Positions 21,555 to 31,201 of a DNA stretch of 64,000 nucleotides are shown piece after piece. Location of the stretch: contig CAMCTJ010000007.1 in assembly GCA_945878405.1 (NCBI GenBank), forward strand, positions 1 to 64,000, written 5' to 3'. This DNA is from Bdellovibrio sp. ZAP7. GTDB lineage: Bacteria > Bdellovibrionota > FAC87 > UBA2466. Positions within the stretch are counted from its first letter, which is position 1, and each line of letters opens with the position of its first letter. The notes below the pieces were generated by a model. It did no database searches and was not told the DNA's origin. It worked only from the letters and a program-made list of their open reading frames with translations. The position numbers were made by a program, and so were the translations under genes.

Positions 21555-22007
21555 TTGCGACAAAAAATACTCAACATCCTGGGGCATCTGTCCCACAGTT
21601 TGCAGCAAAACAAGGATCTCTTTTATGATGCTGATCAGATCTGGGAAGAGTTGAGCTCTCATGGATTCTCCGAAGAAGAAATTCTCGGAGCTCTTTCTCA
21701 TATTGAAAAAACAATGTTGGAAGAAATTGGACCTTTCTGGAGCCAAGATATACCCGTTTGTCGCGTTTACTCACCTAAAGAATCGAATCAAATTAGTTGC
21801 AAGGCGCGAGGTTATCTTTGGAAATTAAAAGTTCGTGGTATTATTGACCACGCCTTGGAGGATGAAATTATTGAAAAAGCGATGAATTTGGAGGGGGAAA
21901 CAGGGATTCGAGAAATAAAAACCGTTGCAGCCCTTACCCTTTTCGGTTATGAGCACAAACTCCACGGCGAGTCTCAAGTTGGGTTAACAGATTCATTTTT
22001 GATTTAA
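21555..22007 (+). CDS. smg: Smg family protein (DUF494)
   Basis: A 150-residue Smg protein. It has the family's N-terminal helices (NKDLFYDADQIWEELSSHGF), then EEEILGALSHIEK, VYSPKES followed by the ARGYLWKLKVRGIID segment (Smg: RGFLLFLEQIQ), and an ALTLFGYEH ending motif near MVLFN in E. coli. The role of Smg is not well defined, but its position between dprA and topA is conserved. The start is TTG at 21555 with no clear ribosome site. Confidence 0.8.
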   Translation: MRQKILNILGHLSHSLQQNKDLFYDADQIWEELSSHGFSEEEILGALSHIEKTMLEEIGPFWSQDIPVCRVYSPKESNQISCKARGYLWKLKVRGIIDHALEDEIIEKAMNLEGETGIREIKTVAALTLFGYEHKLHGESQVGLTDSFLI

Positions 22008-22015
22008 GACACTTA

Positions 22016-24376
22016 ATGGAAACAGCTAAAGTAAAAAAGAAAACATCTTCTAAAGCCAAGAAATCAGGCAGTGTAGATTCCATCCCTCGATCGGGTCCTG
22101 CTAAAGGTTTAGTTATCGTTGAGTCTCCAGCCAAGGCAAAGACCTTAAAAAAATATTTGGGCAGAAACTTTGATGTGAAAGCATCGGTCGGTCACATTCT
22201 GGATCTTCCAAAAAGCAGTCTTGGGGTAGATCTAGACCATGATTTCACCCCCACTTATGAGCTCATTAAGGGCAAGACCAAAGTGGTTGAGGAGTTAAAA
22301 AAGGCTGCCTTAAATGCAAAGAAAATTTACTTGGCGGCTGACCCTGATCGCGAAGGAGAAGCGATAGCCTGGCATATTGTTGAGGTTCTCAAATTACCTG
22401 AAGACCAAGCCCACCGAGTGCTGTTTCATGAAATTACAAAGCCTGCGGTACTCAAAGCTATCGAAAATCCAGTTCCCATGTCCAAGGAACGGTACGAGTC
22501 TCAACAAGCACGCAGAGTTTTGGATCGTTTAGTGGGGTATAAAATTTCTCCGCTCCTCTGGACTAAAGTCCGTAGAGGATTATCGGCCGGGCGAGTTCAG
22601 AGCGTTGCGGTTCGGATGATTGTTGAGAGAGAAAAAGAAGTCTTAGCTTTTCAACCAAAAGCTTATTGGACCATCGAGTCGCTTCTGGAAGCGGATGGCA
22701 AAAATTTCCCGGCTCGATTGATTAAAGTTGCAGATAAAAAAATTGAGAGAACGGATATTGATACCGAGGAATGGGCAAAAGAGATTGTTAAAGATTCGGC
22801 CAGTGCTCAGTGGAAAATTACGGGAGTGACCCAAAAGCAAAGAAGGCGCAATCCGGATCCTCCATTCATCACCTCTACTTTGCAGCAGGAAGCTTCAAAG
22901 AGACTCTACTTCAGCGCGAAAAAGACGATGACCCTTGCTCAACAGCTTTATGAAGGGATTGAGTTGGGAGATTTGGGTGCCCAGGGGTTAATCACCTACA
23001 TGAGAACGGATTCCACCCGACTGTCTGACGAGGCCATTAGAAATGCTCGGGAAATCATTCAAAAGATTTTGGGCAATGAATACCTTCCCAAAACGCCTTT
23101 AGAATATCGTAATAAGAAAAATGCTCAGGATGCCCACGAAGCGGTGAGACCGACCTCGGTGGAATTCACGCCCGAAATAGTTAAACCTTATTTGGACGTC
23201 GATCAATATCGTTTGTACGAGTTAATCTGGAAGCGCTATCTCGCTTCGCAAATGGAACAGGCTGTGTTTGATCAAACGTCTGTTGATATCGAGGCCACTG
23301 CTAAGAATGGAAAAGTTTACGGATTTAGAGCCAATGGCTCTATCTTGAGATTTGATGGCTTTTTAGTTATGTGGCAATCGGATGAAAAATCTCCTGATGA
23401 AACAGATTCGGTCAATCTTCCCGATCTTAGCGAGCAAACCCGTTTGATGAATAAGGGTGTAAAGGACGAAAAGCATTTTACCCAGCCTCCGCCAAGGTAT
23501 TCAGAAAGCTCATTGATTAAAGAGCTGGAGGAAAAAGGAATTGGAAGACCGTCTACTTATGCTTCAATCCTAAGTACGATTCAGGATCGAAAATACGTAG
23601 AGAAAAAGGAAAACCGTTTTTATCCCACTGAGCTGGGAAATATCGTCACGGAATTACTCATTCAAAGCTTTGCTGAGATCTTAGATGTTAAGTTTACGGC
23701 TAACCTCGAAGATCAGCTGGATCAAATTGAAGAAGGAAAGCTGAACTGGAAGAAGACGCTAAAAGATTTTTACGTTCCCTTTGAGAAAGAGCTGGCTACC
23801 GCCTCTGAAAAGATGCGCAATGTTAAGCGCGAAGAGACGGTCACCGATTTAAAATGTCCTAAATGTGAAAAGCCCGTCATTTTGAAATGGGGAAAAAACG
23901 GGAAGTTTGCTGCTTGCCAGGGGTATCCCGATTGTCGTTTTACGAGTGAATATACTTTAGATGATGACGGAAAAGTAAAACTAGTCGAACAGCAAGTGAC
24001 CGATGAAAAATGTCCTGCTTGCTCAGCTCCGATGACCATTAAAACGGGACGTTTTGGAAAGTTTTTAGCTTGTTCGAGTTATCCAACATGTAAAACAACC
24101 AAAGCTATCACTACGGGGATTCAATGTCCCGAGTGTCAAAAAGGTGAATTGTCTGAGAAGAGAACTCGATTTGGAAAAGTGTTTTATAGTTGCACTCAAT
24201 ATCCTAACTGTAAGTATGCCATGTGGGATAAGCCCATCAAGGGCCGAGCCTGTCCCCAATGCCAACATCCCTTTTTAGCAGAACACTACACAAAAAAAGA
24301 AGGCGCCTCTATTCGTTGCCCTAACAAAGAGTGTGGTTTTGTCGAGAAAGTAGAATCAAGCGGTCTCACTTCATAA
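22016..24376 (+). CDS. topA: DNA topoisomerase I
   Basis: A 786-residue type IA topoisomerase that relaxes negative supercoils. A Lys-rich leader (1-35) precedes the Toprim domain (IVESPAKAKTLKKYLG, AADPDREGEAIAWH). The catalytic Tyr328 lies in ITYMRTDSTR. QARRVLDRLVGYKISPLLW and GIGRPSTYASI are also standard. Four C-terminal zinc-ribbon units follow (CPKCEKP, CPACSAP, CPECQKG, CPQCQHP), one more than the three cysteine motifs of E. coli TopA. There is no strong ribosome site, so coupling from smg is likely. Confidence 0.96.
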   Translation: METAKVKKKTSSKAKKSGSVDSIPRSGPAKGLVIVESPAKAKTLKKYLGRNFDVKASVGHILDLPKSSLGVDLDHDFTPTYELIKGKTKVVEELKKAALNAKKIYLAADPDREGEAIAWHIVEVLKLPEDQAHRVLFHEITKPAVLKAIENPVPMSKERYESQQARRVLDRLVGYKISPLLWTKVRRGLSAGRVQSVAVRMIVEREKEVLAFQPKAYWTIESLLEADGKNFPARLIKVADKKIERTDIDTEEWAKEIVKDSASAQWKITGVTQKQRRRNPDPPFITSTLQQEASKRLYFSAKKTMTLAQQLYEGIELGDLGAQGLITYMRTDSTRLSDEAIRNAREIIQKILGNEYLPKTPLEYRNKKNAQDAHEAVRPTSVEFTPEIVKPYLDVDQYRLYELIWKRYLASQMEQAVFDQTSVDIEATAKNGKVYGFRANGSILRFDGFLVMWQSDEKSPDETDSVNLPDLSEQTRLMNKGVKDEKHFTQPPPRYSESSLIKELEEKGIGRPSTYASILSTIQDRKYVEKKENRFYPTELGNIVTELLIQSFAEILDVKFTANLEDQLDQIEEGKLNWKKTLKDFYVPFEKELATASEKMRNVKREETVTDLKCPKCEKPVILKWGKNGKFAACQGYPDCRFTSEYTLDDDGKVKLVEQQVTDEKCPACSAPMTIKTGRFGKFLACSSYPTCKTTKAITTGIQCPECQKGELSEKRTRFGKVFYSCTQYPNCKYAMWDKPIKGRACPQCQHPFLAEHYTKKEGASIRCPNKECGFVEKVESSGLTS

Positions 24377-24386
24377 AGGTAATCAA

Positions 24387-24602
24387 ATGCCATCAAAAAT
24401 CGTGAGCAATATGGCCGGTACGTTATTAGAAGTGACGGTCAAAGTTGGAGATAACGTTAAAATTGGGCAAGAGGTGCTCATTTTGGAATCTATGAAAATG
24501 GAAGTGCCCATTACAAGCTCTGTCGCAGGTAAGGTAACTGCGATCTTGAAGAGCAAAGGCGATTTTGTGAATGAAGGCGAAACAGTCATAGAGATGGCCT
24601 AG
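24387..24602 (+). CDS. stand-alone biotin/lipoyl carrier protein
   Basis: A 71-residue biotinyl domain with the biotinylation motif ESMKM (Lys37). It is the carboxyl carrier piece of an acyl-CoA carboxylase, here a separate protein instead of being fused to biotin carboxylase. It lies next to the carboxylase beta gene and leucine-catabolism enzymes, so it probably serves a methylcrotonyl-CoA or related carboxylase. It starts 10 bases after topA, and its TAG overlaps a GTG of the next frame. Confidence 0.9.
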   Translation: MPSKIVSNMAGTLLEVTVKVGDNVKIGQEVLILESMKMEVPITSSVAGKVTAILKSKGDFVNEGETVIEMA

Positions 24603-24613
24603 TGCAGAATCGC

Positions 24614-25522
24614 ATGATTCAACTCACCGATGTTACACTCAGAGATGGGTTACAGAGCGAATCCGTAGTTCTTTCCACACAACAAAAGTTAAGTTTATTT
24701 CAGCATCTTCTCAGTTGTTCCTACTCTCGGCTAGAATTCACCAGTTTCTCTCACCCAAAGTGGATTCCCCAATTGGCGGATAGCGAAGAGTTTTGCCAAG
24801 CACTATTCAAGTCTCCTTATTTTGGACAAACGGAACTGATGGCTTTTGTGCCCAATGAAAAGGGGTTGGATCGGTTTTTAAAATTTCCAATAACATGGGC
24901 TAGTTTTTTTACTGCAGCGAGTGAAACCTTCCAGCAGAAAAATGTTAATACGACAATAGAAGTGGGGCTCAAGAATCTCGAAGGAATGATAAAAAAAGTT
25001 AAAAGTGAGAAGAGGCGAAGCCGAGTTTATATTTCGACTGTATTCGGTTGTCCTTACGAAGGGAATATTTCTTCTGAAAAACTCGATCGGGTTCTTAGTC
25101 GAGTAATTGATTTGGGGCCTGATGAAATAGCCTTGAGCGATACGATTGGAGTGGCAAGTCCATCGCGAGTTGAAACAGTAGTGAAGAAGGCATTGGCAGT
25201 CTACCCAGCGGAAAAACTGGCACTCCACTTTCACAACACCTACGGGATGGCTCTCAGCAATATTACTGCCGCTATGGAACTAGGAATAAGTCAATTCGAT
25301 GGTTCTACGGGTGGAATCGGCGGCTGTCCCTACGCAAAGGGTGCTTCTGGAAATGTTCCTACGGAAGAAATAGCCTATTTGTTGAATCGCCAGCAAAACA
25401 CTCATCAAATTGACTGGGATGGATTGAGCAAGACAATCAGACTTTTGAGTCAACTGGGTTTAACCTTGGATAGTAGGTTGGCATCAGTTCTAAAAAAGGG
25501 AGGTACCTTGTATGGCATCTAA
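24614..25522 (+). CDS. hydroxymethylglutaryl-CoA lyase
   Basis: HMG-CoA lyase splits HMG-CoA to acetoacetate and acetyl-CoA, the last step of leucine breakdown. Motifs: DVTLRDGLQSE at the start, the divalent-metal and catalytic region ALHFHNTYGMAL, DGSTGGIGGCPYAKGASGN with the lid cysteine, and TEEIAYLL. The TIM-barrel length (about 302) is normal. The ATG at 24614 is preferred; a GTG at 24602 overlapping the previous stop (TAGTG) is the alternative. Its end overlaps the hydratase gene by 11 bases. Confidence 0.9.
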   Translation: MIQLTDVTLRDGLQSESVVLSTQQKLSLFQHLLSCSYSRLEFTSFSHPKWIPQLADSEEFCQALFKSPYFGQTELMAFVPNEKGLDRFLKFPITWASFFTAASETFQQKNVNTTIEVGLKNLEGMIKKVKSEKRRSRVYISTVFGCPYEGNISSEKLDRVLSRVIDLGPDEIALSDTIGVASPSRVETVVKKALAVYPAEKLALHFHNTYGMALSNITAAMELGISQFDGSTGGIGGCPYAKGASGNVPTEEIAYLLNRQQNTHQIDWDGLSKTIRLLSQLGLTLDSRLASVLKKGGTLYGI

Positions 25523-26294
25523 TCATGTGCTTTTGAAAAGAGAAGGGCCAGTGGTCGTGGTGACTTTGAATCGCCCAGACAAGATGAACGCTCTCAATAA
25601 AGAAATTTTAGAAGAGTTTAAGAAACTGCTCGACGTACTTGAAACCGATCGAGTGGCCCGAGCGATCGTTCTGACCGCTTCGGGTGAAAAAGCATTTTGT
25701 GTGGGTGCCGATCTCAAAGAACGTCAGGGCATGAATGAAAAAGATGTTCTTTTAAGATTAGAGATGGTTCGGTCGTTGTATCTTCGATGGGAGCGACTGG
25801 CGATTCCGAGTATCGCAGCCCTGAATGGGATGGCATTAGGTGGGGGATTAGAACTAGCCCTTGTGTGCGATTTAAGAATTGCATCTGAAAATGTCGTGCT
25901 GGGTTTACCAGAGACGGAACTGGCTATCATTCCTGGAAATGGGGGAACTCAGCGTTTGACTCGGACTGTTGGGGTTAGTCGAGCAATGGAGATGGTGCTT
26001 CTCGCAAAAAGATTAACGGCTCAAGAAGCGCTTACGTGGGGAATTTTAAATCATGTTTCAGCTCCTGGACAATTGCTCAAAGACGCACTGATCTGGGCTA
26101 ATAAAATATCCGAAGCCGGCCCGATTGCTATCCAGCAAGCTAAGAAAGCTATTCAGCGAGGAAAAGAAAAACCTTGGGAAGAGGCCCTACAATGGGAAGT
26201 GGAGTGTTATAAGCCCTGTCTTTATTCCAAGGATCGATTAGAGGGATTAAGAGCTTTCACTGAAAAGCGGAAACCAAGTTATCAAGGAGAATAA
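25512..26294 (+). CDS. enoyl-CoA hydratase, methylglutaconyl-CoA hydratase type
   Basis: A 260-residue crotonase-fold hydratase. The oxyanion-hole segments are AFCVGADLKER and NGMALGGGLELALVCDLRI; PETELAIIPGNGGTQRL carries the catalytic glutamate region. The GADLKER signature and neighbours favour methylglutaconyl-CoA hydratase (AUH/LiuC), which forms HMG-CoA for the adjacent lyase. The start has an AGGTACC-type weak site inside the preceding gene, consistent with coupling. The next gene starts one base after its stop. Confidence 0.88.
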   Translation: MASNHVLLKREGPVVVVTLNRPDKMNALNKEILEEFKKLLDVLETDRVARAIVLTASGEKAFCVGADLKERQGMNEKDVLLRLEMVRSLYLRWERLAIPSIAALNGMALGGGLELALVCDLRIASENVVLGLPETELAIIPGNGGTQRLTRTVGVSRAMEMVLLAKRLTAQEALTWGILNHVSAPGQLLKDALIWANKISEAGPIAIQQAKKAIQRGKEKPWEEALQWEVECYKPCLYSKDRLEGLRAFTEKRKPSYQGE

Positions 26295-26295
26295 G

Positions 26296-27822
26296 ATGCC
26301 AGATTCAGAAGAGTTTAAGCGGCACCGTGAGCGTATTCTTCAAGGTGGGAATCAGAAATACCACGAAAAAAATGCGAGTGAGGGAAAATTATTCGCGAGA
26401 CAAAGAATAGAACTGCTTGTGGATGCAGAGTCATTTGTGGAGGATGGCCAGTTCGCAAACTGTTTGAACGATGAGCTTCCAGCTGACGGGGTTGTTACCG
26501 GGATTGGGAAAGTTGATAATCGACTGGTTGCAGTCCTTGCGAATGATTCTACGGTAAAGGCAGGATCTTGGGGGGCTCGAACCGTTGAGAAAATGATTCG
26601 CCTTCAGGAAAAAGCCCAGCAATTAAAAATTCCAGTCTTTTATCTAGTGGATAGCGCCGGGGCGCGGATTACAGATCAAGTAGAAATGTTTCCCGGGAGA
26701 AGAGGGGCCGGAAGAATTTTCAGAAACCAGGCGATTTTATCCGGACAGATCCCCCAGGTATGTATCCTATTTGGGCCTTCTGCTGCTGGGGGCGCTTATA
26801 TTCCAGCCTTTTGCGATATTTTGATCATGGTGGAAGGAAATGCCAGTATGTATCTGGGTTCTCCACGAATGGCAGAAGCTGTCATCGGAGAAAAGGTGAG
26901 CCTTGAAGAAATGGGCGGCGCGCGAATGCACTGCACACAGAGCGGGTGTGGAGATATTCTCGTCAAGGATGAGGCAGAAGCCATTCAAGCTGCCAAGAGA
27001 TATTTATCTTATTTTCCTCAAAATTATTCTGAACATCCCAATCAGATTGCGAGTCGAAAAAGTAAACGGGCTGCTCAAGACCTAAAAACTCTGATCCCCG
27101 AGTCGCCCTCTCGCGCTTATGACATCAAAGAAGTCATCGAGACGATTGCAGATGAGAATACCTTTTTTGAGCTTAAGGCGTTGTATGCGGCCGAATTGGT
27201 GACAGGTCTTTGTCGCATTCAGGGAAGAGCGGTTGGAATAGTAGCGAATCAACCTCGAGTTAAAGGGGGCGTGCTCTTTGTGGAGTCCTCTGACAAGGCG
27301 GCTAGATTTATTCAGATCTGTGATGCTTTTAATATTCCCATTTTGTTTCTGTCAGATGTTCCCGGTTTCATGATTGGTTCAAAAATTGAGAAAGAGGGAA
27401 TGATTCGAGCGGGTGCAAAGTTTATTCATGCCATGTCGAATGCAAGCGTTCCAAAAATTACGTTAATTATTCGGAAAGCATTTGGCGCAGGACTCTATGC
27501 AATGTGCGGCCCCGCTTTCGATAGTGATTCAGTGATTGCTCTGCCATCAGCTGCGATCGCAGTGATGGGTCCTGAGCCAGCTGTAAACGCCGTGTACTAT
27601 AACAAACTAGCTACCATGGCACCGGATGAACGGAAGGCATTTGTTCAAGAAAAAATGCGAGAATACGAAAAGGATGTAAATATTTATCGGATGGCGTCTG
27701 AATTAGTCGTAGATACGATTGTTGATTTTGAGGAAACGCGAACTGAGATTTCTCGACGGTTAGAATTAATGGAGAACAAAAAAAAGGATATGAAATCTCA
27801 TACGGCTATTCTTCCCATGTAG
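26296..27822 (+). CDS. acyl-CoA carboxylase, carboxyltransferase (beta) subunit
   Basis: A 508-residue carboxyltransferase of the PccB/MccB type that moves CO2 from carboxybiotin to an acyl-CoA. It has ASEGKLFARQRIELL, LANDSTVKAGSWG, LVDSAGARITDQ, FGPSAAGGAYIPAF, VKGGVLFVESSDKAARF, SDVPGFMIGS and AFGAGLYAM, all family motifs. Context (biotin carrier, HMG-CoA lyase, hydratase) suggests methylcrotonyl-CoA carboxylase. The ATP-dependent biotin carboxylase subunit is absent from the window. An AAGGAG ribosome site precedes the ATG. The gene ends 9 bases from the convergent ABC permease. Confidence 0.9.
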   Translation: MPDSEEFKRHRERILQGGNQKYHEKNASEGKLFARQRIELLVDAESFVEDGQFANCLNDELPADGVVTGIGKVDNRLVAVLANDSTVKAGSWGARTVEKMIRLQEKAQQLKIPVFYLVDSAGARITDQVEMFPGRRGAGRIFRNQAILSGQIPQVCILFGPSAAGGAYIPAFCDILIMVEGNASMYLGSPRMAEAVIGEKVSLEEMGGARMHCTQSGCGDILVKDEAEAIQAAKRYLSYFPQNYSEHPNQIASRKSKRAAQDLKTLIPESPSRAYDIKEVIETIADENTFFELKALYAAELVTGLCRIQGRAVGIVANQPRVKGGVLFVESSDKAARFIQICDAFNIPILFLSDVPGFMIGSKIEKEGMIRAGAKFIHAMSNASVPKITLIIRKAFGAGLYAMCGPAFDSDSVIALPSAAIAVMGPEPAVNAVYYNKLATMAPDERKAFVQEKMREYEKDVNIYRMASELVVDTIVDFEETRTEISRRLELMENKKKDMKSHTAILPM

Positions 27823-27831
27823 AAGTAAAAC

Positions 27832-28689
27832 CTATTTGCTTCCGATGGCTCTGGGGGGACGGGCGGAACCAACTGTTGTCACAAGAATGCCGAGAGTAAG
27901 CACATAAGGGATGGCTTGAATCCATTGAACTGGGAGCGATAATCCTCTCCAAGTAACCCCCTGAAGTATCATGGGGAGTGCTTCGGTAAATCCAAAAAAT
28001 AGAGATGCCAAAAAAACGGGGATGGGGCGCCATTTACCAAAAATAATCGCTGCCAAAGCGATAAAGCCACTTCCGGCCGTCATGTCTCTTAAAAACTGGC
28101 TTGAATGGCCAATAGACAAATAAGATCCTCCTAAGGAGGTAAGAGCGCCTCCGAGCAGAAGAGCTAATGTTCTGACTCTTCCAACAGAAATGCCAGAGGT
28201 TTGCAAAGCTTCTGGACCATCTCCAGCGCTGCGTAACCTCAACCCGAATGATGTTCGATAAATTAAGTAATGCATTGCTAGTGGGAGGATCAGAGCGGCA
28301 GCAATTATCGCTGGTTCACTGAGTCGGGCGTTCGAAGGAACAGAAGGCGTATTGGTAGAACTTCCGAACCAAGCTTGAGATAAAAGAGGCGGTAGGCCTG
28401 CCGCGAGGATATTGATAGCAACACCACTAATGATGTGGTCGGCTTTTGCTTTTTGAGTGAGCAAAGCATGAAGCCCCATAAAAGCCGAGCCAGCGATCAT
28501 TCCGACAAGAATACTGGTGAGAGGACTTGAAGTAAAAACATCTACTGTGGCGGCTGTAAAAGCCGAGATCAAAAGAACTCCTTCTAAACAGATGGTTGCT
28601 ACTCCAGCACGCTCGCATAATAGCCCCCCCAGTGCAGCAAAAACTAGTGGTGTGGACAGCCTGAGACTTGATTGTATCAGCTCAATCAT
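27832..28689 (-). CDS. BMP-type nucleoside/sugar ABC transporter permease
   Basis: A permease of about 285 residues with eight or so hydrophobic segments and the conserved block GRVRTLALLLGGALTSLGGSYLSIG, quoted in part: ALLLGGALTSLGGSYL, then GSGFIALAAIIFGKWRP. This matches the second permease of RbsC-like nucleoside importers (NupQ/YufQ type). I use the ATG at 28689, whose ATGA overlaps the stop of the upstream permease; the longer frame adds seven residues with no ribosome site. Confidence 0.88.
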   Translation of the reverse strand: MIELIQSSLRLSTPLVFAALGGLLCERAGVATICLEGVLLISAFTAATVDVFTSSPLTSILVGMIAGSAFMGLHALLTQKAKADHIISGVAINILAAGLPPLLSQAWFGSSTNTPSVPSNARLSEPAIIAAALILPLAMHYLIYRTSFGLRLRSAGDGPEALQTSGISVGRVRTLALLLGGALTSLGGSYLSIGHSSQFLRDMTAGSGFIALAAIIFGKWRPIPVFLASLFFGFTEALPMILQGVTWRGLSLPVQWIQAIPYVLTLGILVTTVGSARPPRAIGSK

Positions 28690-29696
28690 ATTTGTTTTTT
28701 CCTCTGCCAAAAGTCCCGGGTCGAAACTAAAATGATGATAACGGCTTGGACAATTAAGGAAACGTCCTTCGAGATGTTCTGAGTAAAAAACTCCAACTCT
28801 CGAGAAAAGTTCTGGAGACTGCCAAAAAGAAAACTAGAAAAAATAATTCCTATCGGATGATTCCGTGCCAAGAGAGCCACAGCGATGCCGGTGAAACCGT
28901 AACCCGGAGAAAAGCCCTCAATGAGTTTGTGCTCATTTCCCAAGATGTCGTTAGTTGCTACTAATCCAGCAAGTGCCCCAGACATCACGAAAACGGCCAG
29001 CGTTCGTTTCTGGAGTGAAACGCCAGAAAAAACAGCAGCTCTGGGGCTTTGACCCATGGTACGGAGCTCAAAACCAAATGAAGTTCTAAAAAGAAAAACA
29101 TAGACGGCTAGAGCGATTGCAATCGCAACTGCCAGACTTGCATTCACGGGAGTAGTAGGGAACCAAAGAGTATGTAGCTGATAGCCCGCCGGCATAACAC
29201 TTGTTTCCGCAGATTGGCTTTCTGGATTCTTAAAAGGATAGAGGATGAAGTAATTTACACACGAAAGAGCGATAAAATTAAGCAGAATGGTCGTAATAAC
29301 TTCATGCGTGCCTCGCCGGGCCTTGAAGTAACCCGGTAGAAATCCCCAAATACCTCCTGCAATTGCAGAAACAGAAAATGCCAGGGGGAGAGCGAGCCCC
29401 GCTGGGAGATTTGGGAAAGCCTTTGCCAGAGCCACTACAGAGAGAGCCCCCCAGAGAAGTTGTCCCTCAGCACCGATATTAAAAAGACCTGCGTGAAAAC
29501 ATAGCGCCACCGAAAGACCCGTAAAAATAAGCGGCGTTGTGTAAAACAGGGTGTAACCGAGACCAAATCGATTAAAGAAAGTATATTTTAGCGCCTCTGT
29601 CAGGGATGTTAAATCCTCGCCCATGAGAAAAAGCAGCAATACCACCAGGATCAAGGATACCAACAACGCAAGTGTAACGGATAAGAGCTGTTTCAC
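28686..29696 (-). CDS. BMP-type nucleoside/sugar ABC transporter permease
   Basis: About 336 residues, multi-pass, with the family segments CFHAGLFNIGAEGQLLWG and GYGFTGIAVALLARNHP (NupP/YufP type). The longest frame begins at 29717, but a GTG at 29696 has GGAG about 8 bases upstream and overlaps the ATPase stop as GTGA, like the other junctions in this operon, so it is the better start. It should pair with the adjacent permease in a heterodimeric channel. Confidence 0.88.
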   Translation of the reverse strand: MKQLLSVTLALLVSLILVVLLLFLMGEDLTSLTEALKYTFFNRFGLGYTLFYTTPLIFTGLSVALCFHAGLFNIGAEGQLLWGALSVVALAKAFPNLPAGLALPLAFSVSAIAGGIWGFLPGYFKARRGTHEVITTILLNFIALSCVNYFILYPFKNPESQSAETSVMPAGYQLHTLWFPTTPVNASLAVAIAIALAVYVFLFRTSFGFELRTMGQSPRAAVFSGVSLQKRTLAVFVMSGALAGLVATNDILGNEHKLIEGFSPGYGFTGIAVALLARNHPIGIIFSSFLFGSLQNFSRELEFFTQNISKDVSLIVQAVIIILVSTRDFWQRKKQI

Positions 29697-31201
29697 GTCT
29701 TTGCTCCAGTCATCCATAGTCCTAATTCTTTCAGTGTCAGATTTGAGGTAGCGCTTTCAAATACGATTGTTCCCTCTCGGATAACGGCAATAGAGTCCGT
29801 TAAGGTTAAAAGTTCATCGAGATCTGATGAAATCAATAAAATACTCGCACCCTTTTCGGCTAAATGTAGAAAGTGGGAGTGAATAAACTCGATGGAACCA
29901 ATATCAACACCCCTAGTCGGGTGACACGCTAAGAGAAATTTAACTTCTGAGCTAGTCTCTCTGGCAATCAGGAGTTTCTGTTGATTTCCTCCTGAGAGTG
30001 CTCTGGCCGGAAGCGTAGGATTCGCCGGTCGCACGTCAAAACGATCCATGAGTGTTTGAGAAAACTGCCTAATTTGGTAGGGGCTTAAAAAACCATGTTT
30101 CCGAAAACGATCTTCATCCTGGTGTCCTAAAATAAAATTATCAGCATTTGAAAAATTTAAAATCAGGCCTTCCTTCTGGCGATCGGGGGGAATCAACGAA
30201 AAACCAGCCTGACGTTTGGAGTAAGCAGAGGTCGCATTCAAGGGAGTGTCAAAAAGTAGTGCTGTTCCCGTAAACGGCTCTACTTGGCAAAGCACATCTA
30301 CTAGTTCCTGTTGTCCTTGTCCTTCGATGCCCGCGATCCCCAAAATACGCCCGGGATAAAGGTCTAGGTTGATGTTATTTAGTTTGTGCGCAGATTTGGT
30401 TGAGGTCGAAAGCTGATGCAGTTTTAAAACAGGTTGTGTGTTGACGGGGAAGAGTTTGCGTTTGCGTAGGGGACTGCGTTCGCGACCCATGATCAGTTGT
30501 GATAAGTCTTCTTCAGTCAAGTCGATAGTCTCTTTGGTTGCAATCACTTTTCCAGATCTCATCACGGTAACCGTTTGTGTATAGTTTAGGATTTCCTTCA
30601 GCTTGTGCGAGATCACAACTATCGTTTTTCCCTGTTCTTTCAGGGATGTTAATTTATCAAACAGTACAGTGACTTCTTGCGGAGTGAGCACTGCTGTGGG
30701 TTCATCTAGAATCAGTATGCGTGCCTCTCTGTAAAGAAGCTTCAATATTTCAACTTGTTGCTGCTCCCCAAGTGAAAGGCTTTCTACCGGCGCTGAAAGA
30801 TTCAGATTGAAACCGAAATCATTTTGAAGGGAAGCGATTCGGCTAATAGCACTACTCTGATCGATATGAAATCGATTGGGTTCCAGTCCCAGAATGACGT
30901 TCTCCCAGACGCTGAGAGTAGGAACCAGCATAAAGTGCTGGTGAACCATTCCGATTCCCGCTTGGATGGCTTCCTGAGGGGTCTTAAAGACAACTTGGTG
31001 GCCATTGTGAAAAATCTCGCCGGAATCTGGTTTGATAAGACCATAAAGGATCTTCATGATGGTAGATTTTCCAGCTCCATTTTCACCGATAATTCCGTGA
31101 AAGGTTCTGGGATAAATGGCGAACGAAACTTGATCATTCGCTGAGATCGAACCGTAACGTTTCGAAACTTTCTTAAATTCGATCAGAGGAGAATGATTCA
31201 C
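29693..31201 (-). CDS. BMP-type ABC transporter ATP-binding protein, two ABC domains
   Basis: A 502-residue tandem ATPase. Domain 1 has GENGAGKSTIMKILYG, the VHQHFMLVP Q-loop, SLGEQQQVEILKLLYR, LILDEPTAVLTP and VISHKL. Domain 2 has a degenerate P-loop region (GIEGQGQQEL), ALSGGNQQKLLIARE and CHPTRGVDIGS in place of a full Walker B, as is normal for ribose/nucleoside-type tandem ATPases. It belongs with the two permeases and the binding protein. The start is GTG, overlapping the binding-protein stop (GTGA). Confidence 0.92.
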   Translation of the reverse strand: MNHSPLIEFKKVSKRYGSISANDQVSFAIYPRTFHGIIGENGAGKSTIMKILYGLIKPDSGEIFHNGHQVVFKTPQEAIQAGIGMVHQHFMLVPTLSVWENVILGLEPNRFHIDQSSAISRIASLQNDFGFNLNLSAPVESLSLGEQQQVEILKLLYREARILILDEPTAVLTPQEVTVLFDKLTSLKEQGKTIVVISHKLKEILNYTQTVTVMRSGKVIATKETIDLTEEDLSQLIMGRERSPLRKRKLFPVNTQPVLKLHQLSTSTKSAHKLNNINLDLYPGRILGIAGIEGQGQQELVDVLCQVEPFTGTALLFDTPLNATSAYSKRQAGFSLIPPDRQKEGLILNFSNADNFILGHQDEDRFRKHGFLSPYQIRQFSQTLMDRFDVRPANPTLPARALSGGNQQKLLIARETSSEVKFLLACHPTRGVDIGSIEFIHSHFLHLAEKGASILLISSDLDELLTLTDSIAVIREGTIVFESATSNLTLKELGLWMTGAKT

